A stretch of DNA of 38,355 bases from Planctomycetaceae bacterium (GCA_947441435.1 CANETX010000006.1:1-38355); one strand, 5' to 3'. Positions 1-7,411 are shown, counted from the stretch's first letter. The notes: generated by a model from the sequence alone, not told the origin. Numbers and translations are program-made.

Positions 1-203
1 CGATGCACGATCCGCGCATCGGACTCGCCAATCAGCCGCTCCATCCGCGATCGAACATTGTCGACCGCGGTCTCGATTGCGCAACTCATGGCGACAATGA
101 GCGCCGAAGCGACGCACACGGCGAACGCCACAAGCAGCGAGCGTCCCGGTCTACCCGAGAAGCTCAGACGCGCGAGATGCCAGACTGGTTGGATCGAGGC
201 CAT
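1..203 (-). CDS. ABC transporter permease, FtsX/LolE type (N-terminal fragment)
   Basis: Only the first 67 or so codons are present; the gene runs off the left edge. The protein begins MASIQPVWHLARLSF and has a strong hydrophobic segment at about residues 19-42, then an amphipathic stretch (VDNVRSRMERLIGESDA) that would lie outside the membrane. This matches the start of MacB/LolC/LolE-type permeases, where the first membrane helix is followed by a large periplasmic domain. The preceding gene encodes a LolD-like ATPase and overlaps this one by 53 bases, so the two are almost certainly co-translated and form one exporter for lipoproteins, lipids or peptides. The ATG at 203 is the natural start because the hydrophobic helix follows directly. 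The exact substrate cannot be told from the fragment. Confidence 0.72.
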   Translation of the reverse strand, partial: MASIQPVWHLARLSFSGRPGRSLLVAFAVCVASALIVAMSCAIETAVDNVRSRMERLIGESDARIVH

Positions 204-924
204 GGCTGTCGAATGCTCCGACGACTCTCCCGTCCTTGAGAACGAACGTCTTGCGGCAGTGGGCGGCGGCGAGCGGCTCGTGGGTCACCATGAGCGCGAT
301 GATCTGGCGGCGCCGGGCAATGTCTTCGAGCACTCCCCACAGCGTTTCGCTCGACGCAGAGTCAAGGCTGCCGGTGGGTTCGTCCGCCAACAGCACGGGA
401 GGTTCGAAGAGAAGGGCGCGTGCAATCGCCACGCGCTGCTGTTCCCCGCCGGAGAGGGCCTCGGGCCGATGATGCACGCGCTCGCCAACGCCGAGTTCCT
501 CGAGAAGCGCGAGTCCGCGCGGGATCACTTCGGCCCGCGCACGCCCATCGAGGACCCCAGGAAGGATCGCGTTCCCCAAGGCATCGAGCGTGGGCAGCAG
601 ATTGAACTGCTGAAAGACAATTCCGATCGAGCGCCTTCGATAGCGCACGAGGGCCGCTTCATCCATCGCGTGAACCCCTTGGCCGGACACCCAGATCTCT
701 CCGGCGTCGGGGCGATCGAGCGCCGCCATCAGGTGAAGAAGGGTGCTCTTCCCGCTGCCCGAACGACCCATGATCGCATAGAAGCCCGGTTCCTCGATCG
801 TGAGGTCGACTCCCCGCAGCGCCTCGACGCCGCGGCGCGGTCCACTCCCCCCGCGAGTGACAAATCTCTTTTCAACCCCACGGATCCGAATCGATGGATC
901 AGTGGACCCGGTGCTTGGAGTCAT
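151..924 (-). CDS. ABC transporter ATP-binding protein, LolD/MacB family
   Basis: A 257-aa ATPase with all canonical motifs: Walker A GRSGSGKS at 53-60, a Q-loop in GIVFQQFNLLP near 101-111, the signature LSGGEQQRV from 157, Walker B VLLADEPTGSLD around 177-188 and the switch histidine in MVTHEP near 212-217. The FNLLP and ADEPTGSLD wording is typical of the LolD/MacB/FtsE branch, which drives extraction or efflux through FtsX-fold permeases rather than import. It pairs with the permease fragment that overlaps its 3' end. Its own start overlaps the end of gcvH by 26 bases, so it probably depends on read-through from gcvH, an odd pairing metabolically. The last 15 or so residues are low complexity and lie in the overlap with the permease gene. 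Confidence 0.9.
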   Translation of the reverse strand: MTPSTGSTDPSIRIRGVEKRFVTRGGSGPRRGVEALRGVDLTIEEPGFYAIMGRSGSGKSTLLHLMAALDRPDAGEIWVSGQGVHAMDEAALVRYRRRSIGIVFQQFNLLPTLDALGNAILPGVLDGRARAEVIPRGLALLEELGVGERVHHRPEALSGGEQQRVAIARALLFEPPVLLADEPTGSLDSASSETLWGVLEDIARRRQIIALMVTHEPLAAAHCRKTFVLKDGRVVGAFDSHGLDPTSLASRASELLG

Positions 925-1282
925 ACGTCGAGGCGTCCATGAGCCCGGCCAGCCGCGACAAATCCGTCGCCTTGACCTTCACGAGCCACCCCTTCCCGAA
1001 CGGATCGGAGTTGACGAGCGAGGCATCGGAGGCGAGCGCGGTGTTGATTTCGACGATCGAGCCGCCCACGGCGCTGTAGACGTCGCTTGTGGTCTTGACG
1101 CTCTCGACTTCGCCGAGGCTTCCTCCGGCTGCGACCGCCGTCCCCGCGGGCTTCATCTGGACGTAGGTGACATCAGTCAGTTCGTTGGCTGCGAACTGGG
1201 TGATGCCGACAGTGACGGTGTCGCCTTCGACCCGGAACCACTCATGCGACTCGGTGAATTTCAGATTGGCGGGGCTGGCCAT
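899..1282 (-). CDS. gcvH: Glycine cleavage system H protein
   Basis: A 127-aa lipoyl carrier protein. It shuttles the aminomethyl intermediate between the P, T and L proteins of the cytoplasmic glycine cleavage complex. The N-terminus (NLKFTESHEWFRVEGD) is a family hallmark, and the lipoylated lysine is Lys63 in GEVESVKTTSDVYS. The length matches the usual 125-130 aa. The start ATG at 1282 is supported by an AAGGAG ribosome-binding site (complement of 1293-1298) nine to ten bases upstream. No gcvT or gcvP lies in the window, so the other subunits must be elsewhere. The gene is first in a minus-strand unit with the ABC exporter genes, and its 3' end overlaps the ATPase start. Confidence 0.96.
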   Translation of the reverse strand: MASPANLKFTESHEWFRVEGDTVTVGITQFAANELTDVTYVQMKPAGTAVAAGGSLGEVESVKTTSDVYSAVGGSIVEINTALASDASLVNSDPFGKGWLVKVKATDLSRLAGLMDASTYDSKHRVH

Positions 1283-1311
1283 GGGGCGAAAACTCCTTGT
1301 GGGGGAGTGGG

Positions 1312-1317
1312 ATCATA
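1312..1317 (-). promoter_or_regulatory. Candidate -10 box for gcvH
   Basis: On the minus strand this reads TATGAT, five of six matches to the sigma70 -10 consensus, 29 bases before the gcvH ATG and upstream of its AAGGAG site. No convincing -35 is visible 16-18 bases further up, so the call rests on one element in a 76-bp divergent intergenic region. Confidence 0.35.
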
Positions 1318-1358
1318 GCGCCCTGATATCCTCAGGCGAGCGAGACCTCGGGTCATCT

Positions 1359-2150
1359 ATGAGCAGTTCGATCCTCCTTTCACTTTGCGCCGGCTGCACG
1401 CTGTCGCCGCTGCCAAGGAAGGGTGAGCCGCTCGCCTTCTTCGACATCCCGCGATTCACCGCCGAGGAATTGGAACTGCGCGGACTCATCATTCCGGTTG
1501 AACTCGTGCGGGGCCGCCCCGCGACCGACCTTGAAAAGTTCCGGGACGAAGCGGACCGCGCCCACTGCCCCTGCCTCACACTGATTCAGGACGCTCCGAT
1601 CGACTTCATGTTGGAGGGCGATGGTGCGGCCAAGACGCTGCACGCACTCATGCGTGCGGCCAAGCTGCTCGGGTGCAGCGAAGTTGCGATTCGGCCGCTC
1701 CTGACCGTGGAGTCCTCCGACCGAGTCGTCGCGACGATCAAGGCCGCGCTCCATTCGGTGCAGGCCCAGGACATCGACCTTCTCCTTCGACCAATGGCCG
1801 ACCCCGCCGGCGATTCGACGCTTCTCGTCGAGACCATCAAGAAGATCGGCGGATTCCACATCGGAGCGATGCCGAGTTTCGCGCATGCAGCAGCGACCGG
1901 CGAGGGTCTCGATGCGCTGCGGCGGCTCGCGCCGTACGCCGGTGCGATCGAAGTGTCGATCGCAGGCTTTGACAAGGACGGAGTCCACACCAAGTGGGAC
2001 CTCGATGGGTACGTCGAAGGACTCATCCAGTACGGCTACACCAACAAGTTTGCGATCAATTGGGAAGGGAAGACCAATTGGGTCGCGGGCATCGAGAAGG
2101 CGCGCGATCGCCTCTGGCAGCTCACGGGCCGCGAGGATCCCGTCACATGA
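1359..2150 (+). CDS. TIM-barrel protein, sugar phosphate isomerase/epimerase-like
   Basis: A 263-aa protein whose layout resembles the xylose-isomerase-like TIM-barrel superfamily (AP endonuclease family 2): FFDIPRFTAEELELRGLII at the start of the barrel, alternating beta strands and helices such as CSEVAIRPLL, and the C-terminal FAINWEGKTNWVAGIEKARD, reminiscent of the last barrel strand and helix. No full metal-binding set (Glu, Asp, His, Glu) can be assigned with confidence, so it may have lost catalysis or belong to a divergent subfamily. The ATG at 1359 is preferred over longer in-frame starts, which would overlap gcvH on the other strand. Its stop overlaps the cmk start as ATGA, so it heads a coupled run of cmk, an acyltransferase and a tRNA nucleotidyltransferase. 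The function is not recognised. Confidence 0.6.
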   Translation: MSSSILLSLCAGCTLSPLPRKGEPLAFFDIPRFTAEELELRGLIIPVELVRGRPATDLEKFRDEADRAHCPCLTLIQDAPIDFMLEGDGAAKTLHALMRAAKLLGCSEVAIRPLLTVESSDRVVATIKAALHSVQAQDIDLLLRPMADPAGDSTLLVETIKKIGGFHIGAMPSFAHAAATGEGLDALRRLAPYAGAIEVSIAGFDKDGVHTKWDLDGYVEGLIQYGYTNKFAINWEGKTNWVAGIEKARDRLWQLTGREDPVT

Positions 2151-2860
2151 GCGCGTCGGTCATCGTCACCATCGATGGCCCCGCCGGAACCGGCAAGTCT
2201 TCGGCTGCGGCGGCGCTGTCGCAGCGGCTCGGCTTCGACATGCTCGACACGGGGGCGATGTATCGGGCGGTCGCGCTCCTCGCGATCGAGCGCGGAGTCT
2301 CCGAGAACGATGGTGCGGGTCTCGCCCGGGTGATGGATGCCAGTCACATCGACGTCGACTTCTCCTCGCGGCCGCCGGCGATCACGCTTGATGGACGAGA
2401 TGTCGGACAGCGCATCCGACAGGTGGACATCACTGGCATCGTTTCGCGCATTGCCTCCCACCACGAGGTGAGGGTGCGCATGGTCGACGCGCAGCGCGCG
2501 GTCGCGGCGATGCACGCGCGGCTGATCACCGAGGGGCGGGATCAGGGGACGGTCGTCTTTCCGACGGCCGCGCTGCGGATTTGGCTTGACGCGCGTCCCG
2601 AGACGCGGGCCAGGCGCCGGGCGGATGAGTTGACGGCCAGTGGTGTCGCAGTCGAGTTCGCCACGGTCCTTGCCGACATCATCGCCCGTGACGCATCCGA
2701 CCGCGGCCGAGCGGAGGGTCCCCTTGCTTGTCCCGTCGGCGCGGTCTGTCTCGACACCAGCGATCTCTCGTTCGCGGAGGTCGTTGACGAACTCGAGCGG
2801 GCTGTCCGCGCGCGGCTCCCCTGCTTGTCAGTGGGCTGCGGCTGCGGGGGCTCTCGTTGA
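2147..2860 (+). CDS. cmk: Cytidylate kinase
   Basis: Phosphorylates CMP and dCMP to the diphosphates in the cytoplasm. The 237-aa protein has the P-loop GPAGTGKSS at 11-19, the CMP-binding LDTGAMYRAV at 33-42, EGRDQGTVVFP around 129-139 (the family usually has GRDIGTVVFP or close, so Gln replaces a hydrophobic residue) and the lid/arginine motif RDASDRGRAEGPL near 181-193. The length is in the normal range of about 220-230 aa. The start ATG at 2147 overlaps the previous stop (ATGA), and the end overlaps a TTG start of the next gene, so translation is coupled on both sides. A cmk-plsC order is common in several phyla and supports both calls. Confidence 0.94.
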   Translation: MSASVIVTIDGPAGTGKSSAAAALSQRLGFDMLDTGAMYRAVALLAIERGVSENDGAGLARVMDASHIDVDFSSRPPAITLDGRDVGQRIRQVDITGIVSRIASHHEVRVRMVDAQRAVAAMHARLITEGRDQGTVVFPTAALRIWLDARPETRARRRADELTASGVAVEFATVLADIIARDASDRGRAEGPLACPVGAVCLDTSDLSFAEVVDELERAVRARLPCLSVGCGCGGSR

Positions 2861-3588
2861 CGGTGGTGTTCGACCACCATGCCCGCGCTCCGGGCTGCAC
2901 CCACCGTCGGATGCTCCTCTGGGATCTCGGCGTCGCGTTCTGCCAGGCGGCACTCGCGTGGCGATACGGCCTGAGGATCGAGGGACGCGAGCACATCCCC
3001 ACGACCGGTCCCGTCATCTTCGTCGCGAATCATCAGTCCCTTCTTGACCCGATGATTCACGGCGTTGCGGCCACCGCCCGCGCCCCGAGACCGATGGCCA
3101 AGGAGTCCCTCTTTCGCATCCCGCTCCTCGGATGGTTCCTGAAGGAAGTCGGCTGCATCAGCGTGCGCGAGCAGGGGGCCAATCGCGACTCGCTTCGCGC
3201 GGCGCTCGACGAGTTGTTGGCGGGGCGCACTGTGCTTCTCTATCCCGAGGGGAGGCGCTCCGATGACGGTGAAGTCAAGGCTTTCCAAAGAGGGATCGAG
3301 TTCCTGCTGCGCAAGAGCAACGCCTCGATCGTCCCGATGGGGGTCGATGGCGCCTTTGCGGCGTGGCCACGCAGCCAGAAGTATCCGGCGTGGCGGGGAC
3401 GAGTCTGGGCGATCATCGGCCCGGCGATTCCCCCGAACGAAGTGGAACGGCTCCTCGTCGACCCGGCGGCAGGTCTTGCCTCGCTGCGAGACCGCGTCGA
3501 CTCGCTCATGCGCCAGTGCCGAGCGAGACTCGCTGACAGAGCCGGTTCCGGGGACCAATTGGGCGAGGTCGATCCATGGCTCTCGTGA
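2857..3588 (+). CDS. 1-acyl-sn-glycerol-3-phosphate acyltransferase (PlsC-like)
   Basis: Expected to transfer an acyl chain to lysophosphatidic acid at the inner membrane to make phosphatidic acid. The 243-aa protein carries the catalytic NHQSLLD (His59 to Asp64, the HX4D motif), FRIPLLGWFLKEVGCISVRE in the acceptor region, the substrate motif PEGRRS (usually EGTRS) at 130-135 with KAFQRG following, and IVPMGVDGAF as the fourth block. The start is taken as TTG at 2857, overlapping the cmk stop as TTGA; GTG at 2863 or 2866 is also possible. Its 3' end overlaps the next gene by 13 bases. The Arg in EGRRS in place of Thr is a mild departure from the family consensus. Confidence 0.9.
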   Translation: MTVVFDHHARAPGCTHRRMLLWDLGVAFCQAALAWRYGLRIEGREHIPTTGPVIFVANHQSLLDPMIHGVAATARAPRPMAKESLFRIPLLGWFLKEVGCISVREQGANRDSLRAALDELLAGRTVLLYPEGRRSDDGEVKAFQRGIEFLLRKSNASIVPMGVDGAFAAWPRSQKYPAWRGRVWAIIGPAIPPNEVERLLVDPAAGLASLRDRVDSLMRQCRARLADRAGSGDQLGEVDPWLS

Positions 3589-4841
3589 GGCGCACCCCCG
3601 ATGGTGCGGATGGCGGTGGCGCAAGGCGAGACCTCTCGCCGCGGGAAGCCGCCTGCGCCGTCGCGGGCCGTCTCGCCGATCGTGGACATGTCGCCTACTT
3701 CGCAGGGGGATGCGTTCGCGACGCCCTGCTCAAGTTGGAGCCCGCCGACTACGACATCGCCACGAGCGCGACCCCCGAGGAGATTCGGGCGGTCTTTCGT
3801 TCCTCGCGCGGAGTCGGCGAGAGTTTCGGCGTGAACCTAATCCGACTCGGCGGACGGACGATCGAGGTCGCGACCTTCCGTTCGGAGGGCGAGTACACCG
3901 ACGGTCGTCGGCCCTCCCATGTCACCTTCAGTTCGGCCGAAGCGGATGCCCGACGACGCGACTTCTCGATCAACGGTCTCTTCGAGGATCCCCGCACTGG
4001 CAAGGTCATCGACTTTGTTGGTGGGCAGGCCGATCTCGCCGCAGGACTTCTTCGCGCCATCGACGATCCCGACCGACGGATGCAGGAGGATCGCCTGCGC
4101 ACACTGCGCGCCGCGCGGTTCGCGGCGCGGTTCTCCCTCAAGGTGGATCCCGTGACGGAGGCAGCCGTCGTCAAGTACGCCCCTGATCTCGCGGGAGTGA
4201 GCCGCGAGCGCGTCGGCGTGGAATTCAGGCGCATGATGGATCATCCATCGCGCAGCGTTGCCGCCGAACTCATCGAGCGATGGGGGCTTGACGCCGGATG
4301 CCTCGGCGAGTCGAACTCGACGGGTCCGCTCGTGCGACTCTCGGGAGTTGGGGAGGTGACGCCGTTCTTCGCGGCGCTGGCCGCGTGGCGGCTCGACCGC
4401 GCGGGTCGGACTCCGCCCGCAGGATCCGGCGCGTGGCATCGCGCACTCATGCTCTCCAATCGCGAACGCGACGACTTCACGTCGACACTGGAGTCAGTCG
4501 CCGCGATTGACGCGAGTTGGGACGCATCCACCGTCAGCGCACGCAAGAGGCTCGCCGCGCAATCCACATTCGCCGCAAGCCTCGCGATCGCGGCTGCCGC
4601 GAATCCCGACCGCGGCCGAGAAGTGCGCGCCGAGGTCGAGTCGCTGGAGGGGTCCCACGGCGGCGTGGCACCAGATCCCTTCGTGACCGGCCACGATCTC
4701 ATTGCGATGGGTGCGGTCCCCGGACCACTCTTCAAGGAACTCCTCGACTCGCTCTACGACGCGCAACTCGAGGGACAGGTCGTGACCCGCGAGGAGGCGC
4801 ACATTCGTGCGCGAAGTCGCTTGGCGGACGTAAAAAACTGA
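3576..4841 (+). CDS. CCA tRNA nucleotidyltransferase / poly(A) polymerase family
   Basis: A 421-aa class II nucleotidyltransferase that adds CCA, or part of it, to tRNA 3' ends, or A tails to RNA. It shows AGGCVRDALL (43-52), the catalytic carboxylates in DYDIATSATP (58-67), the ERhxxExxxxx-type region around RTIEVATFRSEGEY, RRDFSINGLF (127-136) and the tRNA-binding EDRLRTLRAARFAARF (171-186). The two tRNA genes in this window do not encode CCA, so such an enzyme is needed in this organism. The start ATG at 3576 lies inside the acyltransferase gene, a 13-base overlap. Specificity (CCA, A-only or poly(A)) cannot be read from sequence alone. It is the last gene of the run; a GC-rich palindrome follows 15 bases after the stop. 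Confidence 0.9.
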   Translation: MALVRRTPDGADGGGARRDLSPREAACAVAGRLADRGHVAYFAGGCVRDALLKLEPADYDIATSATPEEIRAVFRSSRGVGESFGVNLIRLGGRTIEVATFRSEGEYTDGRRPSHVTFSSAEADARRRDFSINGLFEDPRTGKVIDFVGGQADLAAGLLRAIDDPDRRMQEDRLRTLRAARFAARFSLKVDPVTEAAVVKYAPDLAGVSRERVGVEFRRMMDHPSRSVAAELIERWGLDAGCLGESNSTGPLVRLSGVGEVTPFFAALAAWRLDRAGRTPPAGSGAWHRALMLSNRERDDFTSTLESVAAIDASWDASTVSARKRLAAQSTFAASLAIAAAANPDRGREVRAEVESLEGSHGGVAPDPFVTGHDLIAMGAVPGPLFKELLDSLYDAQLEGQVVTREEAHIRARSRLADVKN

Positions 4842-4856
4842 GGACGGCAAAGGAGG

Positions 4857-4872
4857 CGCGCGGGCCCGCGCG
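4857..4872. promoter_or_regulatory. 16-bp perfect GC palindrome upstream of the protease-like pair
   Basis: CGCGCGGGCCCGCGCG is identical to its reverse complement over all 16 bases. It lies between the stop of the nucleotidyltransferase gene (4841) and a TATGAT box (4875-4880), covering the place where a -35 element would sit. It could be an operator for a dimeric regulator, or a hairpin that ends the upstream transcript, although it has no loop and no T tract. Confidence 0.4.
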
Positions 4873-4874
4873 AC

Positions 4875-4880
4875 TATGAT
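4875..4880 (+). promoter_or_regulatory. Candidate -10 box close to a start codon
   Basis: TATGAT with only nine bases (CTTGCCGCC) before the ATG at 4890. Transcription starting about seven bases after the box would begin three bases before the ATG, giving a virtually leaderless mRNA. No ribosome-binding site is seen, which fits. No TTGACA-like -35 is present; the palindrome occupies that position. Confidence 0.4.
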
Positions 4881-4889
4881 CTTGCCGCC

Positions 4890-6200
4890 ATGAATCTCCT
4901 CCTGTCAGCACTGGTGACGGCCGCCACGCTCTCTGCTGGATCGACCCAGGTATGGGCGATTCAATCGAAGCCATCTGCAACCCCTCCGGCAGCAAAGCCG
5001 GCAGCTCGGCCGGAAGGGAAGCCTGCGACAGCGAAGCCCGCGTCAACCAAGCCCGGCACGACTCCTCCGGCCAAACCTGCGGCGACACCTGCGGCGGTCC
5101 CACCCCCGATTGCATCGGGAGAGCAGCCCAAGTCGGTCTACGTCGTCCCGATGGGATTCCCCGGCACCGGCCAATTCGGACTCGATATCCATCCCTCGGT
5201 CTACGAAAAGGTCGCGGCGGACATCGCCGAGAAGCATCCCGACATCGTGGTCTACGTCCTTCACTCGGCGGACGTCGATCAGGTGGCCTACATGGGAGAC
5301 GATCCGACGGAGCGCGGAATCTTCGAGGATGACTCGATGCGCGACGGGATGCGCAAGCTGAAGGAAGCCGTCAAGCAAGCAGGCGCCGAACAGGTGATGG
5401 TGATCCGTGATGCGGTCGGCTACGGCGCGCTCCTCGGGCTCTACTGGCCCGACATGTACATGACCAGCCGGGCGCGACTCGCGGGGCTCAACCGCATTCA
5501 GGAGCGGACCCAAGTCGAGGACACGGAAGTGCGCGCGAAGTTCCAAGAGGCGTTCGTCGGCATCTGCAACGGGTTCCTCGTGTCGGGCGGATATCCCGAT
5601 GTGATCGGTCTCGCCATGATGCGTCCCGAGAAATTCCTGAGCGCGACCTTCCGCGGGCGAGAAATCGTTTGGGCCGACAACGACAAGGGGGCATGGATCG
5701 TCGACAACGTCAAGGACCGAGTCGCCGGATTCGATGCGCAGTCCGCCGAGGAACTCGGGCTCTCCGACGGCACCGTCGCTGACGAGGATGGCGCCATGTT
5801 GGAAGACCTCATGTTCCAGCGTGGGGTCCGCGAGTTCGACCGCATGGACAAGGACGGCGAAGTCCTCGTGAAGGCCTACATCGACGGTTGGCGCAAGGCG
5901 CTCGAAGAGGCGCGAAAGTCCATGGAGTCGTTCGAGGAGGCGATGGGGAATGCCGTTGGCAAGGATGAGAAGCGGTACCTGAGCCAGGCGCGCACCATCC
6001 TCGAGAAGGTCCTCGCGCTGTTCAAGAAGTACCCCGCCGTGGCCATGCGCGCCCGCTCGTTCGGCGCGGGCAAGTTGCAAATCGAGGTCGAACTCGAGCG
6101 AATCAAGGAACGGATCCGCGGGCTCTCGAAGTCCGCGCCGACCGGCACCGGAGGCTCCGGCAAGGGCCCCACAGGCCCCGGCCTCGGCGCCGGCGGCTGA
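4890..6200 (+). CDS. Secreted ClpP/NfeD-fold protein, probably inactive protease paralog
   Basis: A 436-aa protein with a signal peptide (about residues 1-23), then a Pro/Ala/Lys-rich linker to about residue 80, then a domain that aligns by eye with the ClpP/crotonase-like fold of NfeD/SppA serine proteases and with the next gene. Where the neighbour has AISGGAF, this protein has AVGYGAL, with Gly177 at the expected nucleophile position. The substrate-binding NSNGG of the neighbour is also missing (HSADVDQV here). The C-terminal third (about 335-425) is charged and probably helical or coiled coil, with a Gly/Pro-rich tail. It is likely a non-catalytic partner or scaffold outside the cytoplasmic membrane. 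The ATG at 4890 is chosen because the signal peptide follows directly and a -10-like box lies nine bases upstream. Confidence 0.7.
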   Translation: MNLLLSALVTAATLSAGSTQVWAIQSKPSATPPAAKPAARPEGKPATAKPASTKPGTTPPAKPAATPAAVPPPIASGEQPKSVYVVPMGFPGTGQFGLDIHPSVYEKVAADIAEKHPDIVVYVLHSADVDQVAYMGDDPTERGIFEDDSMRDGMRKLKEAVKQAGAEQVMVIRDAVGYGALLGLYWPDMYMTSRARLAGLNRIQERTQVEDTEVRAKFQEAFVGICNGFLVSGGYPDVIGLAMMRPEKFLSATFRGREIVWADNDKGAWIVDNVKDRVAGFDAQSAEELGLSDGTVADEDGAMLEDLMFQRGVREFDRMDKDGEVLVKAYIDGWRKALEEARKSMESFEEAMGNAVGKDEKRYLSQARTILEKVLALFKKYPAVAMRARSFGAGKLQIEVELERIKERIRGLSKSAPTGTGGSGKGPTGPGLGAGG

Positions 6201-6206
6201 GCGCTT

Positions 6207-6260
6207 GCATGACCCGCATGACCTGCATGACCAGAGTGACACGCATGACAAGCCTGACAC
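6207..6260. repeat. Six tandem 9-bp repeats, consensus GCATGACMN
   Basis: Units begin at 6207, 6216, 6225, 6234, 6243 and 6252: GCATGACCC, GCATGACCT, GCATGACCA, GAGTGACAC, GCATGACAA and GCCTGACAC. They fill the gap between the two ClpP-fold genes. The period of nine keeps one reading frame open as Met-Thr-X, which creates several possible upstream ATG starts for the second gene. Sequence divergence among units suggests the array is not very recent. Confidence 0.85.
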
Positions 6261-6274
6261 ACCTCTCCATCACC

Positions 6275-7399
6275 ATGAAGTACAGACTGACCATCGTTGC
6301 TTGCCTCGCCGCACTCGCCTCTGGCCCCGCCGCGTTTGCCCAGACGAAACCCGCGGCGCCGAAGAGTCCGGCGACGACCGCGAAACCGGCCGGAACGCAG
6401 TCCAAGTCGGGCGCCAAGTCGGATACGACTCCTCCCGGAGCCGCTGCCGATGTGGTCGCCAAGAAGACGCAGGTCTTCGTCCTTCCCCTCGACGGCATGG
6501 TCGGCGTCGGGCTGCGGCACGAAGAGATGGAGGAAGTGGCGAAGCTCGCAGACACTTTTGGACCAGGGCAAATCATCGTGATCCGGGTGAATTCCAACGG
6601 CGGACTCGTGATCGAGGGTGACAAGATCAGCGAATCCCTGAGCCGGATCAAGCAGCAGCACCGACTCGTGGCGTGGGTCGAGAAGGCGATCTCGGGAGGG
6701 GCATTCACTGCACTCTGCGCCGACGAGATCTACTTCATGCCTGAGGCGGCCCTCGGCTCGATCACCATGCTTTCCGGGCAGACGGAGGTCGCTGCCGTGC
6801 GTGAGGACTGGAAGGCGCGAGTCGCCGAAGCGTGCGCATTGGGGGGACGCGATCCGAAGATCGGCCCGGCGATGGTGCACTCGGCCGTCGAACTCTCTTA
6901 CGAGAAGGACCCCAAGACAGGGAAGGTCACCTTCTACAACGACTACACACACGAGTTCAAGCTCTCCGACAACCACGAGAACCTCGACTTCAGCGCGGCG
7001 ACGGCGGAGCACTCTGGGTTTTCTGAAGGGACTGCGGCGACCGAGCAGGAACTGTTCCTCGCGCTCGGAGTCGATGACACCGAGAAGTTCCAGATCAATG
7101 ACGCCGGCAAGAAGATCGCGGCGAAGTGGCAGAAACTCATCAAGGGAGCGCACGACGAAGTGCCTCTCTTGATCCAGAAGCGCGAAATCGAAGGGACGTC
7201 CGGGGGCGGCATCGCGTTCCTCCAGGCGCGCATCCGCAACACCCAGAAGATCATCGACTGGTTCAAGAAGGCAAAGCCCGCCATGATCTACGAGCTCAAT
7301 GTCGGCGAGCGTGCCATCGAGCAGCTCGAGCTGGAGATCAAGGAGATGCGCAAGCAGATCAAGGAGATGCAGGCGGCACAAGGCGCGGCCGGCAACTGA
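6275..7399 (+). CDS. Secreted ClpP/NfeD-fold serine protease-like protein
   Basis: A 374-aa paralog of the preceding gene. It has a signal peptide (1-23, MKYRLTIVACLAALASGP followed by AFA), a Lys/Pro/Ala/Thr-rich linker to about residue 62, and an NfeD/SppA-like core: strand QVFVLPLDGMVG, IRVNSNGGLVIEG (104-116), the candidate nucleophile Ser140 in KAISGGAFTALCADEIYFMP and GSITMLSG after it. A general-base lysine cannot be fixed; Lys180 in EDWKARVAEA is a candidate. The C-terminus (about 310-370) is a charged helix, probably coiled coil. The ATG at 6275 is preferred because it directly precedes the signal peptide; in-frame ATGs from 6209 arise from the 9-bp repeats. It probably acts in the periplasm with its neighbour. 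It lacks the C-terminal membrane and OB-fold parts of true NfeD. Confidence 0.75.
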   Translation: MKYRLTIVACLAALASGPAAFAQTKPAAPKSPATTAKPAGTQSKSGAKSDTTPPGAAADVVAKKTQVFVLPLDGMVGVGLRHEEMEEVAKLADTFGPGQIIVIRVNSNGGLVIEGDKISESLSRIKQQHRLVAWVEKAISGGAFTALCADEIYFMPEAALGSITMLSGQTEVAAVREDWKARVAEACALGGRDPKIGPAMVHSAVELSYEKDPKTGKVTFYNDYTHEFKLSDNHENLDFSAATAEHSGFSEGTAATEQELFLALGVDDTEKFQINDAGKKIAAKWQKLIKGAHDEVPLLIQKREIEGTSGGGIAFLQARIRNTQKIIDWFKKAKPAMIYELNVGERAIEQLELEIKEMRKQIKEMQAAQGAAGN

Positions 7400-7411
7400 G
7401 GTAGGCCGGGC

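Noticed and set aside
58-942. 294-codon plus-strand frame opposite the LolD-like ATPase
   Set aside because: The minus-strand ATPase has every ABC motif; the plus frame has none and overlaps three real features.
6209-6274. Longer start for the second protease-like gene at 6209
   Set aside because: The additional 22 residues come entirely from the 9-bp repeats and following bases (Met-Thr-X), and a signal peptide begins exactly at the ATG at 6275.
5876-7381. 501-codon minus-strand open frame across the protease-like pair
   Set aside because: It bridges the 9-bp repeat array and both paralogs in antisense. The CQACHACHSGHAGHAGHA-type part is only the repeat read backwards.
7400-7411. Terminator between the convergent genes at 7399 and 7412
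   Set aside because: The 12-base gap and flanks contain no inverted repeat or T tract.
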